This document shows, piece by piece, positions 44,650 through 53,430 of a stretch of 53,885 bases of DNA (positions within the stretch are counted from its first letter, which is position 1; each line of letters opens with the position of its first letter). Made by a program: the position numbers and the translations under genes. The DNA is taken from the NCBI GenBank assembly GCA_029338675.1, contig JAQYAV010000114.1, forward strand, positions 1-53,885, in the 5' to 3' direction. Below the pieces are notes generated by a model, which saw only the letters and a list, made by a program, of their open reading frames with translations, made no database searches and was not told the origin of the DNA. The DNA comes from Lachnospiraceae bacterium (GTDB lineage: Bacteria > Bacillota > Clostridia > Lachnospirales > Lachnospiraceae).

Positions 44650-44858
44650 ATTAAACACACTCCTTATCACATTTGATAAATTAATAAATTACTTTATTTC
44701 ACATTTTTTATTTCTTTATTTAGCATAAATAAATATTATTTTTTCTACTATCATGCTTTTGTACAAATTCTGTAAAATAAGAGTAAAATATCTTTTGAAG
44801 AAATATTATTTTGTGAGATATTATCATTTTATTTATATTATTTGATAACATATGTGAA

Positions 44859-44888
44859 TTTACTGATGGAAACCTAATATGATATAAT
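44859..44888 (+). promoter_or_regulatory. Promoter of the membrane diguanylate cyclase
   Basis: TTTACT (44859-44864), an 18-bp spacer and TATAAT (44883-44888) lie 52 bases before the coding start. The left part of this gap (44650-44858) is very AT-rich without other signals. Confidence 0.6.
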
Positions 44889-44940
44889 TTATCTTAATTT
44901 GGATTAACTTGACTATTATAGAAAAATTGAGGTGATTTAT

Positions 44941-46017
44941 TTGTCAACTATACATTATATAATACAAGCTAACTTCATTGATTTAACCATTGTATTATTT
45001 ATATACTTATTTTTATTGACTAACCATACAATGTCTAAATTAGATAACATATTTTTTCTAATTACTGCTGTTATACTAACTGTTCTAATCGCATCAGATT
45101 CTTTGGATTTTTATATGGAGCAAATGGATACCTTATATACTTTCAGGTATGTAACTACTGCAGTAGGATATACTTTACGCCCTATTCCTATTATGCTTCT
45201 TGCCACATTGTTAAAACGAGGAACAAAAAGTAAACTCACTCCGCTTTATATAGCTGCAATTGTTAATGGTATTCTTGCTTTTACAAGTATAGTTACAAAC
45301 TGGATGTTTTATTATGATGAACAAAACAACTTTTACAGAGGACCAGTTTGGTTTGTTCCATTTTTAATTAGTGGAATTTACTTAATTTGTTTATTAATAT
45401 GGTCCTTTGAAAGATACTATTTTGGCGATAAAAAAGAAGTCATAATAATGTTATTTATTGCCTTCATGTCCGTAGTAGCGGTTTTAGCAGAAACCTTCTT
45501 CCATCTTAGATTCATAATTAATGGAGTTGGTGCCTGTGCTACTGTATTTTATTATCTATTTTTACATACTCAAACCTATAAAAGAGATGCTTTAACATGG
45601 GCTTTTAACAGGCACGCCTTTTATACTGATAGTGAGCAGTTAGTGAAACAACATATGGTGGTTGTTTCACTTGACATCAATAACTTGAAATTAATAAATG
45701 ACACTAAAGGTCATGACAAGGGAGATCTTGTAATAGTAACTGTACATAACGTTCTTCGAGAATGCTTCAGTAAAAAAGGAATCATATACCGAATGGGGGG
45801 AGATGAATTTATTATTCTCTGTCCTAAGCTTACAATGGAGGACGTCTTATCAAGACTAAAAAAAGCAGAGCAAAAGCTAAGCAAGTACAATTATCAAATT
45901 GCATACGGCATTGAAACGTTTATTCCAAATATGTCATTAACTGAAATAGTTGCTAAATCAGATGCAAAGATGTACGAAGATAAAAAGAACAAGAAAAATC
46001 TAGCAGCGCAGAGATAA
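44941..46017 (+). CDS. Membrane diguanylate cyclase with multi-helix N-terminal domain
   Basis: A 358-residue protein. Residues 1-205 contain about six membrane segments (for example DLTIVLFIYLFLLT, NIFFLITAVILTVLIA, FVPFLISGIYLICLLIW), probably a membrane sensor of unknown ligand. Residues 210-355 form a GGDEF domain: DALTWAFNRHAF, VSLDINNLKLINDTKGHDKG and RMGGDEFIIL, all catalytic residues present; the RxxD inhibitory site is absent. The start is a TTG at 44941, seven bases after GAGG; the GTG at 44932 lies inside that ribosome site. It should synthesise c-di-GMP. Confidence 0.9.
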   Translation: MSTIHYIIQANFIDLTIVLFIYLFLLTNHTMSKLDNIFFLITAVILTVLIASDSLDFYMEQMDTLYTFRYVTTAVGYTLRPIPIMLLATLLKRGTKSKLTPLYIAAIVNGILAFTSIVTNWMFYYDEQNNFYRGPVWFVPFLISGIYLICLLIWSFERYYFGDKKEVIIMLFIAFMSVVAVLAETFFHLRFIINGVGACATVFYYLFLHTQTYKRDALTWAFNRHAFYTDSEQLVKQHMVVVSLDINNLKLINDTKGHDKGDLVIVTVHNVLRECFSKKGIIYRMGGDEFIILCPKLTMEDVLSRLKKAEQKLSKYNYQIAYGIETFIPNMSLTEIVAKSDAKMYEDKKNKKNLAAQR

Positions 46018-46020
46018 CCA

Positions 46021-46058
46021 AAGGGACACTCTTCGTGACAAAAGCAACGTCCCCATTT
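46021..46058. terminator. Weak terminator between convergent genes
   Basis: GGGAC/GTCCC (46023-46027, 46049-46053) with a 21-base loop is flanked by short A and T tracts, between the plus-strand cyclase and minus-strand permease genes. Confidence 0.4.
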
Positions 46059-46849
46059 TAGCTTGCTAGATCTCTCTTTGCATATATTATTGAAGATACT
46101 ATTGTTAATATTACTGTAATGCATATTCCAAATATAAGTGCACTGTTAATTTCACTTGCATTTGTAAATATATCACTTGCATTTGAGTATGAAAGCGGCG
46201 TTAATATGCTATACTCCTTCAAATCAGGTATTACTCTAGCTATCATATCAAAGAAATATAATATCATAGCTACCGCAATTCCAATTCCAAGCTTATTCTT
46301 CCTGCTGCATGCAGAAATAACAAAGCAAATTGATGCAATCTCAACATTCATCATAAATTGTAAAAACATAAATCTGTAAAAATCGCTGCCCATATTATCA
46401 GCACCGATGAAAACAAATGATATCTGGTACAATACCATACAAATAATTGCAAAGCTTACAAGATTAGATAGTACTGCTAAATATTTCATAGCGATAATTT
46501 TTATCCTGGAAACTGGTAATGTAAATGTAAATTCCGCAGTATGCCCATCCTCCTCTTTTGATAAAATAACCGTTGCCATAGCAGCCGAAAACATTGCACT
46601 TCCTAGTGAATGAATGGTACCTATTTCTGTTGCAAAATATCCTCTTACGGTTGCTAAACTAAGCTTATCCATTCCAAATATTTGTGAGAGGGCTCCCATG
46701 TCTGAAAAGCTTTTTGCCATATCCGTTATGTTTCCTTCAATACTGTTATATAATATTATACAGAAAAATCCCATTCCACCTACAGATAATGCCCATATTA
46801 ATAATTGTTTTAAGCTTGCTTTCATTTCATATTTATATATTGATAACAT
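46058..46849 (-). CDS. ABC-2 type exporter permease
   Basis: A 263-residue protein with six predicted membrane segments. After a short cytoplasmic start (MLSIYKYEMKASLKQLLIWAL), an amphipathic region (SKEEDGHTAEFTFTLPVSR) resembles the coupling segment of ABC-2 transporters that face drug, lipid or peptide export. It is paired with the ATPase at 46871, 21 bases upstream. The substrate cannot be told. No two-component system intact enough to suggest antibiotic sensing is adjacent; a broken kinase lies nearby. Confidence 0.85.
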   Translation of the reverse strand: MLSIYKYEMKASLKQLLIWALSVGGMGFFCIILYNSIEGNITDMAKSFSDMGALSQIFGMDKLSLATVRGYFATEIGTIHSLGSAMFSAAMATVILSKEEDGHTAEFTFTLPVSRIKIIAMKYLAVLSNLVSFAIICMVLYQISFVFIGADNMGSDFYRFMFLQFMMNVEIASICFVISACSRKNKLGIGIAVAMILYFFDMIARVIPDLKEYSILTPLSYSNASDIFTNASEINSALIFGICITVILTIVSSIIYAKRDLAS

Positions 46850-46870
46850 AGTCTTTTCCTCCCTATTATT

Positions 46871-47704
46871 TTATTCATAATACTTCATAAACACTTCTTC
46901 TATTGATGGTTCTTCAATAAGAATATCCTGAATATCATGACCTTCTAATTCCTTGTATAACTCATTCAAATCCTTTTCATATAAGAAATCAAGTTTTTCT
47001 CCATCTCGAAGCATTTTTATTCTTTTGGACTGATTCTTTAATAGATTTGCAACTGTATCCATTACAATCAGCTTACCTTCCTTCATAATTGCCACTCTAT
47101 CACAGTGATTTCTCACCTCTGACAAAACATGTGTAGACAAAAAGCAGGTTGCTCCTTTGGAAACATATTCACTAATTAGTTCAAAGAAAGTATTTTGCAT
47201 TAATGGATCAAGACCACTTGTTGGTTCATCAAAGATAAATAGCGAAGGTTTATGCTGCATTGCACATACTATACTAACCTTTTTTCTATTTCCCAATGAC
47301 AAATCACTTATCTTCCTTTTTGTATCAACCTGTAGTCTTTCGCAAAGCATCTCTGCCTCTTCGTCACAATTTATTCCCCTTACATCTGCAACAAGCTTCA
47401 AAACCTGTTTTACAGTCATTCCAGCAGGAAACCATGCTTCACTTGGCATATATCCGATCTCTTTTAATATCTTTTCTCTCTCTTTTTTGACATTCATTCC
47501 AAAAACTTCAATATCTCCCTGTTTATACCCAATTAGACCAAGCATAGAACGAATCGTTGTGGACTTTCCCGCCCCATTTGGTCCAAGGAATCCAAACACT
47601 TCTCCCTTCCTAACATGAAGTGATACATCAACAACCCCTCTTGCCTTTCCATAACTCTTTGTAAGATCTTTTATTTCAATAATATTTTCCAAATCAAAGC
47701 TCAT
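46871..47704 (-). CDS. ABC exporter ATP-binding protein
   Basis: A 277-residue ATPase of the CcmA/YhcH type. It shows Walker A GPNGAGKST, the signature LSLGNRKK, Walker B LFIFDEPTSGLDP and the His switch FLSTHVLSE. A C-terminal extension of about 70 residues follows, typical of drug or bacteriocin exporters. It works with the permease downstream. The ATG at 47704 follows GGGAG at eight bases; the GTG at 47710 is an alternative. An upstream gap with compositionally unusual sequence separates it from the TRAP fragment. Confidence 0.93.
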   Translation of the reverse strand: MSFDLENIIEIKDLTKSYGKARGVVDVSLHVRKGEVFGFLGPNGAGKSTTIRSMLGLIGYKQGDIEVFGMNVKKEREKILKEIGYMPSEAWFPAGMTVKQVLKLVADVRGINCDEEAEMLCERLQVDTKRKISDLSLGNRKKVSIVCAMQHKPSLFIFDEPTSGLDPLMQNTFFELISEYVSKGATCFLSTHVLSEVRNHCDRVAIMKEGKLIVMDTVANLLKNQSKRIKMLRDGEKLDFLYEKDLNELYKELEGHDIQDILIEEPSIEEVFMKYYE

Positions 47705-47710
47705 ATGCAC

Positions 47711-47927
47711 TTCTCCCTTCTATTACAATTTTGCAAACTATTTTTTATATATTAGGTGCTTGTAGATTTTAGCAATCACCCAATATACTTTAGAAATTAT
47801 ACTGAATTGAGCAGGCTGGAAAATCCCCCTACTTGAAACGACATTACTGTGCGTCTTTCCTTTTACACGGGTCGCTTTTCGCTTTTTTATCTTTATATTT
47901 TTCTAAAGATCAAATTGCCCTAGAAAA
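47711..47927. other. Non-coding gap with a more G+C-rich block
   Basis: Bases 47810-47895 contain G/C-rich words (GCAGGCTGGAAAATCCCCC, CACGGGTCGC) unlike the AT-rich gaps elsewhere. No frame of useful length and no clear hairpin is seen. It may be a dispersed non-coding repeat or a remnant, but no second copy was found in this window. Confidence 0.4.
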
Positions 47928-48266
47928 CTATGCTATTACCTTTTGTTTTTTAGATATCATTGCCTGATAGAAAAGGCATACTGCAACTATAGCTAGACCA
48001 GCAATATCAGTGGATAATGCAGGATGGATAAGAAGCAGCCCACCTGCTGCAATTAATATTCTTATTGGCGTTTTTATCATTGCAAAGCAATAGCCCTCCA
48101 TAGCCGCAGCCACACCAAATACTCCAACAAAAGAGGTTATGGCAATCTGCACCACCTGCAAAACAGTTGTATCTATAAATAACATTGCAGGATTAAAGCA
48201 GAACATATATGGAACAATAAATACTGCTATGGCAAGCTTAGATGCATTAAATTCTAATTGTTTGAT
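47928..48266 (-). pseudogene. TRAP transporter fused permease, C-terminal fragment
   Basis: About 110 residues with the look of the C-terminus of 4TM/12TM fused TRAP permeases: NASKLAIAVFIVPYMFCFNP, QIAITSFVGVFGVAAAMEGY and LLLIHPALSTDIAGLAIVAV, all membrane segments. Intact fused permeases exceed 600 residues, so most of the gene is missing. At its upstream edge the sequence changes to a histidine-kinase fragment on the same strand. The 129-residue frame that can be read from 48317 is therefore an artefact of the junction. Confidence 0.75.
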
Positions 48267-48815
48267 TTTTAATGTTATCTGTCCACTCATTTTCTCCACA
48301 ATCAATTGATAATACATCTAAGCTTGTACCAATCGATGTAAGTGGAGTTTTAAGTTCATGACTGGCATCAGTAATAAATTGTTTTTGTTGCTCATTATTT
48401 TTTGCAATAGGTTTTATTGCCGCTCCCGAAAAAATAATTACCAATATTGAAACAATCAGTAAGCTACTTAATGCAACCATCAAAGTAATAAAAAAAAAGA
48501 ACCTTTTGATGCTGTTAATCCTGCAATATATTAAGAAACACAATAACATTTCCTTTACCATCATTGCCTTTTTGGAAACGATACACATTAATATTTCCTT
48601 TGTCAGCTTTCATTTTAATTACTTGAATAGCTAATTCCTCTGTTTTTTTTTTAAGGATGATGCAATATTATCTGCTTCCACGCGAATAATATTTCCAGCA
48701 TCATCATACTAAGATATCGAAATATATTCCCACGCATCATTACCATTATGAACAATATCAAGAGAATATTTTGCCTTTTCAAAAACATCAAACTTATATA
48801 CATACTTATAATGTC
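48267..48815 (-). pseudogene. Sensor histidine kinase fragment, frameshifted and truncated
   Basis: Fragments of one kinase are spread over two frames. The sensor part (KAKYSLDIVHNGNDAWEY, then a TAG, DDAGNIIRVEADNIASSL, KGNDGKGNVIVFLN) is followed after a frameshift near 48520 by a membrane segment (FFFFITLMVALSSLLIVSIL) and the His-box QFITDASHELKTPLTSIGTS. The kinase ends near residue NEWTDNIKNQ, where the TRAP fragment begins. The ATPase domain, start and response-regulator partner are gone. Three separate lesions mark it as decayed. Confidence 0.8.
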
Positions 48816-48825
48816 ATTTGCCATT

Positions 48826-49983
48826 TTACATCCTAACAAGCTCTGGATTTTCTTCCTTCATTTTCTTTTTATTGGCATACATTAATTCATCTGCCTTTTG
48901 ATACAACGCATCAATCTCGTCCGCTCTGCATTCCCCTGACGCGTATCCCATTGCAATACTTAGTGGGATAGGACTTTCTTTATACTTCTCACAGCTAACA
49001 CGCACATTTTCCATTTCAGCCTGAACCAAAGCATCATTCGGAGAATGATATACAACAACAAATTCATCGCCACCAACACGATATACATTATATGCAGTTT
49101 TTAATTCTTCTAGCAAAACTGCCGCACAAGCCTTGATTAATTTATCGCCTTCTGCATGACCATAGTTATCATTGATTCGCTTTAATCCATTCATATCACA
49201 AATAATAAAGCCTATCTGTGCCTTACGTTTAGAATATCTTTTTTCAAAAAAATTTCTTAACTTCTGGTAGCCATTTTTATTATGCAAACCTGTTGCGGCA
49301 TCCCAAAATGCTTGTTGCGTGAAAGTCTCAGCAGGATTGTTTATCGTTACAAACAAACCTATACATATAAATGTTAAACCAGCGCTGGTAATCAATGTTT
49401 CTGGAAATATTGCTTGAACAATTACTGCTATTATCAAAAAAACAGCTACAGGAATAACAGCAACTCTTGTTTTCACTTCAATCTCACTAAATCGAAAAAT
49501 AACCAAAAGTATACATATAATGCAATATGCTATTACTCCTCCATAACATGCAAATACAAGTGGTCCATAACTATAAGCTGTTGCACATCCTTGAACATAA
49601 TCAATTGGCAAAAATAATGATAAAACAAAAATACTTGCTAGAGGTATATACTCAAATTTTTTGTAAATGCGCAAAATACGATATGACAATGTCAGCTTTA
49701 TTACATATGTCATAAATGTTTCCACAAAAAAAACGCCAGATGCAAAGAATACAATATGTGCAATTTTGTTAAACATATCAGGAACATACTCCCTATTATT
49801 CACTGTATACACTGTAATCATATCGAATATCACATGTACAATTCCTGCACATGACAGTTTAATATAATAGTTTTCGTCTAATTTTTGTTCACCTAGTCTT
49901 CTGTAATATGCATAATAAACCGCCAAAAACAAAAGAACAAACAAGCATACTATTTCTTCTCTAACAATCAAAACATAACTCAT
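48826..49983 (-). CDS. Membrane diguanylate cyclase with 7-helix-like N-terminus
   Basis: A 385-residue protein. Residues 1-215 have about seven membrane segments (EEIVCLFVLLFLAVYYAYYR; FVETFMTYVIKLTLSYRIL; FLIIAVIVQAIFPETLI) as a membrane sensor. Residues 230-380 form a GGDEF domain with DAATGLHNKNGYQ, IICDMNGLKRINDNYGHAEG and RVGGDEFVVV intact; the RxxD site is absent. The ATG at 49983 follows GGGGG at six bases. Its stop abuts the decayed kinase, which may once have been co-transcribed. It is predicted to make c-di-GMP. Confidence 0.9.
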   Translation of the reverse strand: MSYVLIVREEIVCLFVLLFLAVYYAYYRRLGEQKLDENYYIKLSCAGIVHVIFDMITVYTVNNREYVPDMFNKIAHIVFFASGVFFVETFMTYVIKLTLSYRILRIYKKFEYIPLASIFVLSLFLPIDYVQGCATAYSYGPLVFACYGGVIAYCIICILLVIFRFSEIEVKTRVAVIPVAVFLIIAVIVQAIFPETLITSAGLTFICIGLFVTINNPAETFTQQAFWDAATGLHNKNGYQKLRNFFEKRYSKRKAQIGFIICDMNGLKRINDNYGHAEGDKLIKACAAVLLEELKTAYNVYRVGGDEFVVVYHSPNDALVQAEMENVRVSCEKYKESPIPLSIAMGYASGECRADEIDALYQKADELMYANKKKMKEENPELVRM

Positions 49984-50094
49984 CACATACCCCCATAAAT
50001 AATTTGTAACCCTTAAATTTTATTAGTAAACTCCCAAACATGCTTTATACATTATACAAAATACATAAGCAAAATGCTACTTATATATTGATTT

Positions 50095-50118
50095 AAGGCT
50101 GAGTAATTACCCAGCCTT
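50095..50118. terminator. Small hairpin, possible terminator
   Basis: AAGGCTGAGT/ACCCAGCCTT (50095-50104, 50109-50118) pairs with one mismatch around a four-base loop. T runs are short on both sides. It follows the acetyltransferase fragment on the minus strand. Confidence 0.45.
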
Positions 50119-50182
50119 AATTTGTTTACTTACTGTAATCAGGCACATATTCACCATAACCACCGATATCAACAAACATAAA

Positions 50183-50347
50183 TTATTCCTCTCCAAATGG
50201 CATTCTATAAACCACATAATCACCACATATTTCAGCTTTAGTGTTATTTCGGTTATTTGACATTCCACCAGCACTAAACCATGCAAGATAATCTTCCGGT
50301 GTAACATTTCTCAATATAAGTCGATCAGTTTCTATTGTTACTCTCAT
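50183..50347 (-). pseudogene. GNAT acetyltransferase N-terminal fragment
   Basis: A 54-codon frame beginning MRVTIETDRLILRNVTPEDY, the usual opening of RimJ/RimL-type GNAT enzymes, then ending at a TAA after RMPFGEE. The acetyl-CoA-binding core is absent. A following 17-codon stretch (MFVDIGGYGEYVPDYSK, 50180-50127) may be another remnant. The fragment lies immediately upstream of the cyclase gap and downstream of the nucleoside phosphorylase-like gene. Confidence 0.65.
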
Positions 50348-50371
50348 TTAAAATACCTATTTCAAATTATT

Positions 50372-51166
50372 TTACTTAATAGCTGCGACTTTTAATATCA
50401 TCTGTGGCAAAACAATATTTCTTCCATAATCATATTTTTCCTCTTCTGCCTCTGTTCTTCCTACTAAAGCTGCTCCTGTAGCTGAATTATCTGATACCAC
50501 CAAAAGAGCCACTGTTGGTATCTCCAACAAATCAGCCATAAGATACAGAGAAGCGGTTTCCATCTCAATTAAATCAGTATCAAACTCTTTAATTTCATCA
50601 AGATGATAATATTCCGTCGCAATTGATGGAGAACAAAATACAGATGCCTTCTTTAATTCAAAACCATTTTCATTTGCTACATCAACCACCTTATCAACAA
50701 AACTCATTTTCGGTTCCACCTTTTCAAAAGGAACGAAATCTTTGATTGAATCTTTTAAATATGTATGAGCAAATCCCCCTGCGATGGAAAACGACGGTGT
50801 GCACAAATCTCCAAGTGCAAATTCTGGTTTTAACGCTCCCACTGCACCTATAAAAATCATTTTATCAAAGGTAAGCTCCGCACATATTGCAACATGGTCA
50901 ATCAAATTAGAATCCGATGCCGCCGTTTTTATCCATGCGATTTTTAAACCATCTTTTTCCACAAGATATCCGGTAATATAAGCACCCTCTTTTAAAGTTG
51001 TCAACTTACAGTAGCTATCCATTTTAAGCTTATATGGGGAATAGCTTGGTGCTACTACAAGTGCATCGTAATGCTGCTTAACATCAAGTCCAAAAGCAAG
51101 ATACGCCATATTATCTGAATTATACTGGTGAAATGTATTCATTATATCAAGCATTTTCTTTTTCAT
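50372..51166 (-). CDS. Nucleoside phosphorylase / nucleosidase superfamily protein
   Basis: A 264-residue protein of the PNP/UDP phosphorylase fold (hexameric type). Motifs include MIFIGAVGALKPEFALGD (phosphate/base side), FCSPSIATEYYH, and LIEMETASLYLMADLLEIPT with the ribose-binding Glu-Met-Glu. VALLVVSDNSATG follows. Such enzymes split purine or pyrimidine nucleosides with phosphate or water, or act on related thio-nucleosides. The N-terminal 50 residues are not typical, so the exact substrate is open. GGAGG precedes the ATG at 51166. It is transcribed from its own unit. Confidence 0.82.
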   Translation of the reverse strand: MKKKMLDIMNTFHQYNSDNMAYLAFGLDVKQHYDALVVAPSYSPYKLKMDSYCKLTTLKEGAYITGYLVEKDGLKIAWIKTAASDSNLIDHVAICAELTFDKMIFIGAVGALKPEFALGDLCTPSFSIAGGFAHTYLKDSIKDFVPFEKVEPKMSFVDKVVDVANENGFELKKASVFCSPSIATEYYHLDEIKEFDTDLIEMETASLYLMADLLEIPTVALLVVSDNSATGAALVGRTEAEEEKYDYGRNIVLPQMILKVAAIK

Positions 51167-51208
51167 AGCAAACCTCCTCTAATATCTACATCGCTTTAAT
51201 CTTCTTTT

Positions 51209-52129
51209 TTATCTTCTTCCATGTATATTCCTTTCACTGACATTGTTTCTATGTCGCAGCAGGTTCCGAATCCTGTCAAAACATGCATTCAGCATATCGT
51301 AATCCACTTCACCGGTTTCCCTGCAAATAGCAGTCGCTTCCACCGTGAAGTCACCTGCATAGTCATATTGTGCAAGCTTATCAAAAAAGCCTATAAAATC
51401 AATCTTTCCCGCTCCGACGGGAAGTGTTTTCAAATTGCTCCAGTCCATGTACCCGCCATTATAGTCATTAATGTGCATGTGCGATACCAGACACTCGCGA
51501 AGCAACCAGTCCCACTCAGAGGAAAACAGTTCCATGGTCTGATTGTGAAACTCAGACATCTTGGTGTCATAGACAAAAGTGGCGCATCGGTATGCTTCGT
51601 GTACTCTTCTTATGTTTTCGAGAGGATTCTTGTGGTTACATACCACATTTTCAATCATCAGTTCTACCCGGGAAGCTCTCGCCAGTTCATTTAACACGCC
51701 AAAGCGTTCGATGTTTTTGGAAAGATTCTTATCAGATACAATACCGTTCCAGAGGTGGAGCACCATTTTGTCAGCACCGAAGGCACCTGCAATCTCCAAA
51801 TTCACTCGAAAGCGTTCTATCCCGTTTTGGAAGGCTGTCCGATCCTCCTCATCCGTCATTCTGTATTCATGATATCCTGTCTCGTCAAACCAAGCTTTCA
51901 TACCACATAAAGATTCCCCCAGCGATTTCTGACAGTGCACCACCGGAATCCATAACTTCAGTGGCTTAACGATTTGAATTAGCTTGTGCACATTTTCATA
52001 CATCGTACTGTCCACCATGAACTCAAATCCATCGCAGTTTAGTTTGTCTGCCATATCACCAAGCGCAATATACTTTTCGGGCGTTGTTCGCGGAAACAAT
52101 GCCCCTGTCGAACATAGTATTTTTCTCAT
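51209..52129 (-). CDS. Sugar phosphate isomerase/epimerase-type TIM-barrel protein
   Basis: A 306-residue protein of the xylose-isomerase-like AP endonuclease 2 fold. Visible strand-end motifs are KMVLHLWNG, VELMIENVVCNHK, FVYDTKMSEFHNQ, VSHMHINDYNGGYMD and FTVEATAICRETGEVDY, giving the usual Glu/Asp/His metal set. Family members isomerise sugars or sugar phosphates or act in hydrolytic steps; the specific substrate is unknown. TAGGAG precedes the ATG. The start lies 15 bases after the broken unknown gene, so GNAT, broken gene and this gene form one operon. G+C is markedly higher than in the left part of the window. Confidence 0.8.
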   Translation of the reverse strand: MRKILCSTGALFPRTTPEKYIALGDMADKLNCDGFEFMVDSTMYENVHKLIQIVKPLKLWIPVVHCQKSLGESLCGMKAWFDETGYHEYRMTDEEDRTAFQNGIERFRVNLEIAGAFGADKMVLHLWNGIVSDKNLSKNIERFGVLNELARASRVELMIENVVCNHKNPLENIRRVHEAYRCATFVYDTKMSEFHNQTMELFSSEWDWLLRECLVSHMHINDYNGGYMDWSNLKTLPVGAGKIDFIGFFDKLAQYDYAGDFTVEATAICRETGEVDYDMLNACFDRIRNLLRHRNNVSERNIHGRR

Positions 52130-52144
52130 AAGATGCTCCTATAT

Positions 52145-52542
52145 TTAATGTGTTGTAATACGAATATCGGTCCTCTGATTCTTGATGGCAATCTGAAAAT
52201 CATCCTCGTAGATGATTTCCCCGGGAATCTCATCACACTCAGACATATATAGCTGCGTCCCATATTTTCTTGCCATCTCCCTGTAAATGTCATTTCAGAA
52301 TAAATCTGATTTCCCTCAGGAGTATCTTTAAACCAAGTGATAGCCTTGTCCGGATTACCTTCTTCATAAAAGGGAGGCACCGGCAATACCTTTTCGAAAT
52401 AGGCACGATTCTTCCAGTATTCTGCAGTTTCCTCCTCGGATAGAATACCTGCTTCAACCAATTATCCAATTGCAGTAAAAATTCCTCTCGGCTGTTGCGT
52501 GATATATGCTATATCAGCAGTGTGAATACGATAGTATCTCAT
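52145..52542 (-). pseudogene. Interrupted gene of unknown function
   Basis: Reading through two lesions gives a protein of about 132 residues: MRYYRIHTADIAYITQQPRG, then a TAA at 52462-52464, then SEEETAEYWKNRAYFEKVLP, KAITWFKDTPEGNQIYSE, a one-base deletion in an A run near 52292, then IYREMARKYGTQLYMSEC and IIYEDDFQIAIKNQRTDIR. I do not recognise the family. The ATG overlaps the stop of the GNAT gene (ATGA), so translational coupling was once normal. The start has a GNAT partner upstream and the epimerase downstream. Confidence 0.65.
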
Positions 52543-53129
52543 CCCTCTTCACCTACTTTCGTTAAGTCAATCCAATATCTTTTTATAATAGTTCCTTCAA
52601 CTTCAATACTTTTTTCAAAAATACCGCCGTTTGAAATAATAGTCTGTTCGCTGGCTTTATTGGTTTCATCACAAGTAACAAGCATTTTTTTGATACCCAA
52701 ATTCCTTGCATTTCTGATGTTCAAACGAAGCATCTCTTTCGCATATCCTTTTCTTCTTTCTGAAGGGCGAACCGAATAGCCAGTATGGCCGCCCCATGTT
52801 CCAAGAATAGGGGGATCAATGTGGTGTCTCAAATCAATAATCCCTACAATTCTGTCATCGCTTTTTCGTACTGCAAGATACATATCTGAAGGTACCGTTG
52901 TTCCTCCGTCGTTACATGTTTCCTCGCTATTTCTCAATTTACATATACGAATCCATTCCTCTGCAGAATTACATTCATCAAGACAACCGCATCCAGCAAA
53001 TTGATTTTCATCATTTGTATCATTATCAATTATCTCCTGACGAAAATTCCAAATGTCTTTAGCATATTTTATTTGAGGTTCTACCAACTCAATGCTCAAG
53101 CAATCTGTCTCTATTGTGTATTCATGCAT
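52539..53129 (-). CDS. GNAT family N-acetyltransferase
   Basis: A 196-residue acetyltransferase that transfers acetyl from acetyl-CoA to an amine. The N-terminal strand region (YTIETDCLSIELVEPQIKYA) is followed by RIVGIIDLRHHIDPP, and the acetyl-CoA motif reads GYSVRPSERRKGYAKEMLRL. The next strands are GIKKMLVTCDETNKASEQTI and FEKSIEVEGTIIKRYWIDL. This is the RimJ/L-like GNAT pattern. GAGGG precedes the ATG. It is the first gene of the GNAT - broken gene - epimerase operon. The acceptor is unknown. Confidence 0.88.
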   Translation of the reverse strand: MHEYTIETDCLSIELVEPQIKYAKDIWNFRQEIIDNDTNDENQFAGCGCLDECNSAEEWIRICKLRNSEETCNDGGTTVPSDMYLAVRKSDDRIVGIIDLRHHIDPPILGTWGGHTGYSVRPSERRKGYAKEMLRLNIRNARNLGIKKMLVTCDETNKASEQTIISNGGIFEKSIEVEGTIIKRYWIDLTKVGEEG

Positions 53130-53181
53130 TTTTTATCCCTCACTTTCTGTCTTATTGCATTTATTATTCGGCCCAAATATT

Positions 53182-53216
53182 AAAAAAGACCACTTACCCA
53201 GAAAAGATAAGTGGTC
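53182..53216 (-). terminator. Terminator after the rlmD transcript
   Basis: A perfect 9-bp stem GACCACTTA/TAAGTGGTC (53188-53196, 53208-53216) is followed by six T on the minus strand. It lies downstream of both the methyltransferase gene and the small frame at 53250-53360. Confidence 0.8.
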
Positions 53217-53249
53217 AGCGTATACGTATATCGTATATATTCTGAAATT

Positions 53250-53360
53250 CTACTCTTCTCTGTATCCACTATCTTTACATACAACAACAAAACCATCCAC
53301 GTGTCCCGCATGCTTGGCAACCACATTTACGTATGAAGATTTGGATACAAATCTGCTCAT
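53250..53360 (-). CDS. Possible 36-residue small protein
   Basis: An ATG at 53360 with AAAGGAAA about ten bases upstream opens a 36-codon frame ending in TAG. The product begins MSRFVSKSSYVNVVAKHAGH, continues VDGFVVVCKDSGYREE, and has a single Cys. It lies in the transcript of the upstream methyltransferase, before its terminator. No family is recognised. It may be a real small protein or chance; the rest of the 53130-53430 gap is non-coding. Confidence 0.35.
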   Translation of the reverse strand: MSRFVSKSSYVNVVAKHAGHVDGFVVVCKDSGYREE

Positions 53361-53430
53361 CCGAAGAATTTCCTTTCAAAAAATATTAGGTTTAGGTTAC
53401 TACTGTAATACTCAATTGTCAATCAAATTT

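Noticed and set aside
51221-51969. Overlapping plus-strand frames of 97 to 157 codons opposite the epimerase gene
   Set aside because: They mirror the higher G+C of the minus-strand gene and have no ribosome sites or family motifs.
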